From NCBI GenBank assembly GCA_038373865.1, contig JAXGGA010001708.1:1-64000 (forward strand): a stretch of DNA of 64,000 nucleotides, written 5' to 3'. Both the position numbers and the translations under genes were made by a program. Of the stretch, positions 63,612 to 64,000 are shown piece after piece. Source of the DNA: Uloborus plumipes (lineage: Eukaryota; Arthropoda; Arachnida; Araneae; Uloboridae). The number at the start of each line of letters is the position of its first letter. Position 1 is the stretch's first letter. Below the pieces are notes generated by a model. The model was given only the letters and a program-made list of their open reading frames with translations, did not search any database and was not told the DNA's origin.

Positions 63612-64000
63612 CACTGAAGTGACAAAAGTCATGGGATAGCAATATGCAAATTTTCAGATGGCAGTAGCATCGCATAGAACAGGTATAAATGCGCAGTGCT
63701 TTTACAGAGCTTTCATTTCTGTTCAAGTTATTCATGTGAAGAGGTTTTAACGTGATGATGACCGCACGACGTGAATTAACAGACTTTGAACGCGGAATGT
63801 TAGTTGGAGCTAGACGCATGGGTCATGCCATTTCGGAAATCGTTAGAGAATTCAACATTCCCAGATCCACTGTGTCAAGAGTGTGCCGAGAGTATGAAAT
63901 TTCAGGCATAACATCCCACCATGGACAGCGCAGTGGTCGACCGCCTGCACTTAAAGATCGAGACCGGCGACGTCTGCAAAGAGTCGTAAATTCTAACAGA
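63612..64000 (+). mobile_element. Tc1-like transposon, 5' part, cut by the window end
   Basis: It begins CACTGAAGTGACAAAAGTCA after TA (63610-63611), a terminal-repeat form I know from Tc1-like elements. A leader of about 140 bp precedes the transposase start at 63755. The right half lies beyond the window. Confidence 0.93.
63755..64000 (+). CDS. Tc1-like transposase, N-terminal 82 residues (partial)
   Basis: The frame opens at ATG 63755 (a second ATG follows at 63758; either could start) and is still open at the window end. It reads MMTARRELTDFERGMLVGAR, then an HTH with GHAISEIVREFNIPRSTVSR, then CREYEISGI, and a GRPPALKDRDRRRLQRVV stretch. This is the order of the bipartite DNA-binding domain of Tc1 transposases: a first helix-turn-helix (residues about 8-50), the GRP(R/P) AT-hook-like linker (GRPP), then the second helix-turn-helix. 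No stop or frameshift occurs in the visible part, so this copy is younger than the other elements of the window. The DDE catalytic domain is outside. A minus-strand frame across it is a shadow. Confidence 0.93.
   Translation, partial: MMTARRELTDFERGMLVGARRMGHAISEIVREFNIPRSTVSRVCREYEISGITSHHGQRSGRPPALKDRDRRRLQRVVNSNR

Overview
This is a eukaryotic, AT-rich, gene-poor window, most probably intergenic or intronic DNA of an arthropod; a chelicerate such as a spider is my guess, not a demonstration. I found no intact host protein gene, no rRNA and no real tRNA. Almost everything recognisable is transposable-element debris. The element types (Helitron, Tc1/mariner, hAT, TTAA-flanked piggyBac-like, palindromic MITEs, a tRNA-derived SINE, long AT and ATT microsatellites) are those usual in arthropods. 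The long open frames in this AT-rich DNA are nearly all chance frames.

Layout, left to right. 1-5.3 kb: plain AT-rich DNA, three copies of a GAAGCTTCGG-bearing repeat, and a 1.7-kb TA-flanked transposon (2788-4485). 5.3-19 kb: mostly unique DNA with local hairpins, a decayed pogo-like element (12574-13756), an inverted repeat (about 15052-15352), a GC-richer block with a palindromic TATA motif (about 15900), a 24-bp perfect hairpin (17072-17123) and a SINE (17374-17608). 19-24.2 kb: a 5.16-kb composite with piggyBac-like ends. It holds a 3-kb foldback of about 171-bp tandem units, each with a TGACGTCA palindrome, and a terminal-exon-like coding piece with a Cys-rich tail in the centre. 26.2-26.8 kb and 46.5-47.1 kb: two copies, in opposite orientation, of one 650-bp palindromic MITE.

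27.7-32.7 kb: a minus-strand Helitron with a helicase remnant next to its 3' end and twelve tandem copies of its 5' terminal region. An internally deleted mariner abuts it, and long AT arrays lie on both sides. 33.5-36 kb: a 3 x 246-bp tandem repeat, a 1.29-kb TA-flanked element with a transposase-tail relic, and a small MITE. 36-44.4 kb: mostly unique, with one possible retroposed small gene. 44.4-46.2 kb: a non-autonomous hAT with a perfect 8-bp target duplication and dense ATCGAT-type repeats. 47.6-63 kb: mostly unique DNA with a 54-kb-region TTAA MITE, two local duplications, and three or four related blocks carrying TAATTGATTAG-like homeodomain-type sites that look like conserved regulatory DNA. 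63.6 kb to the end: the 5' half of a Tc1-like transposon with a well-preserved transposase N terminus running off the window.

The pieces do not form a pathway; the window is a record of successive insertions and local duplications in unique DNA that may hold regulatory elements of a gene outside it.
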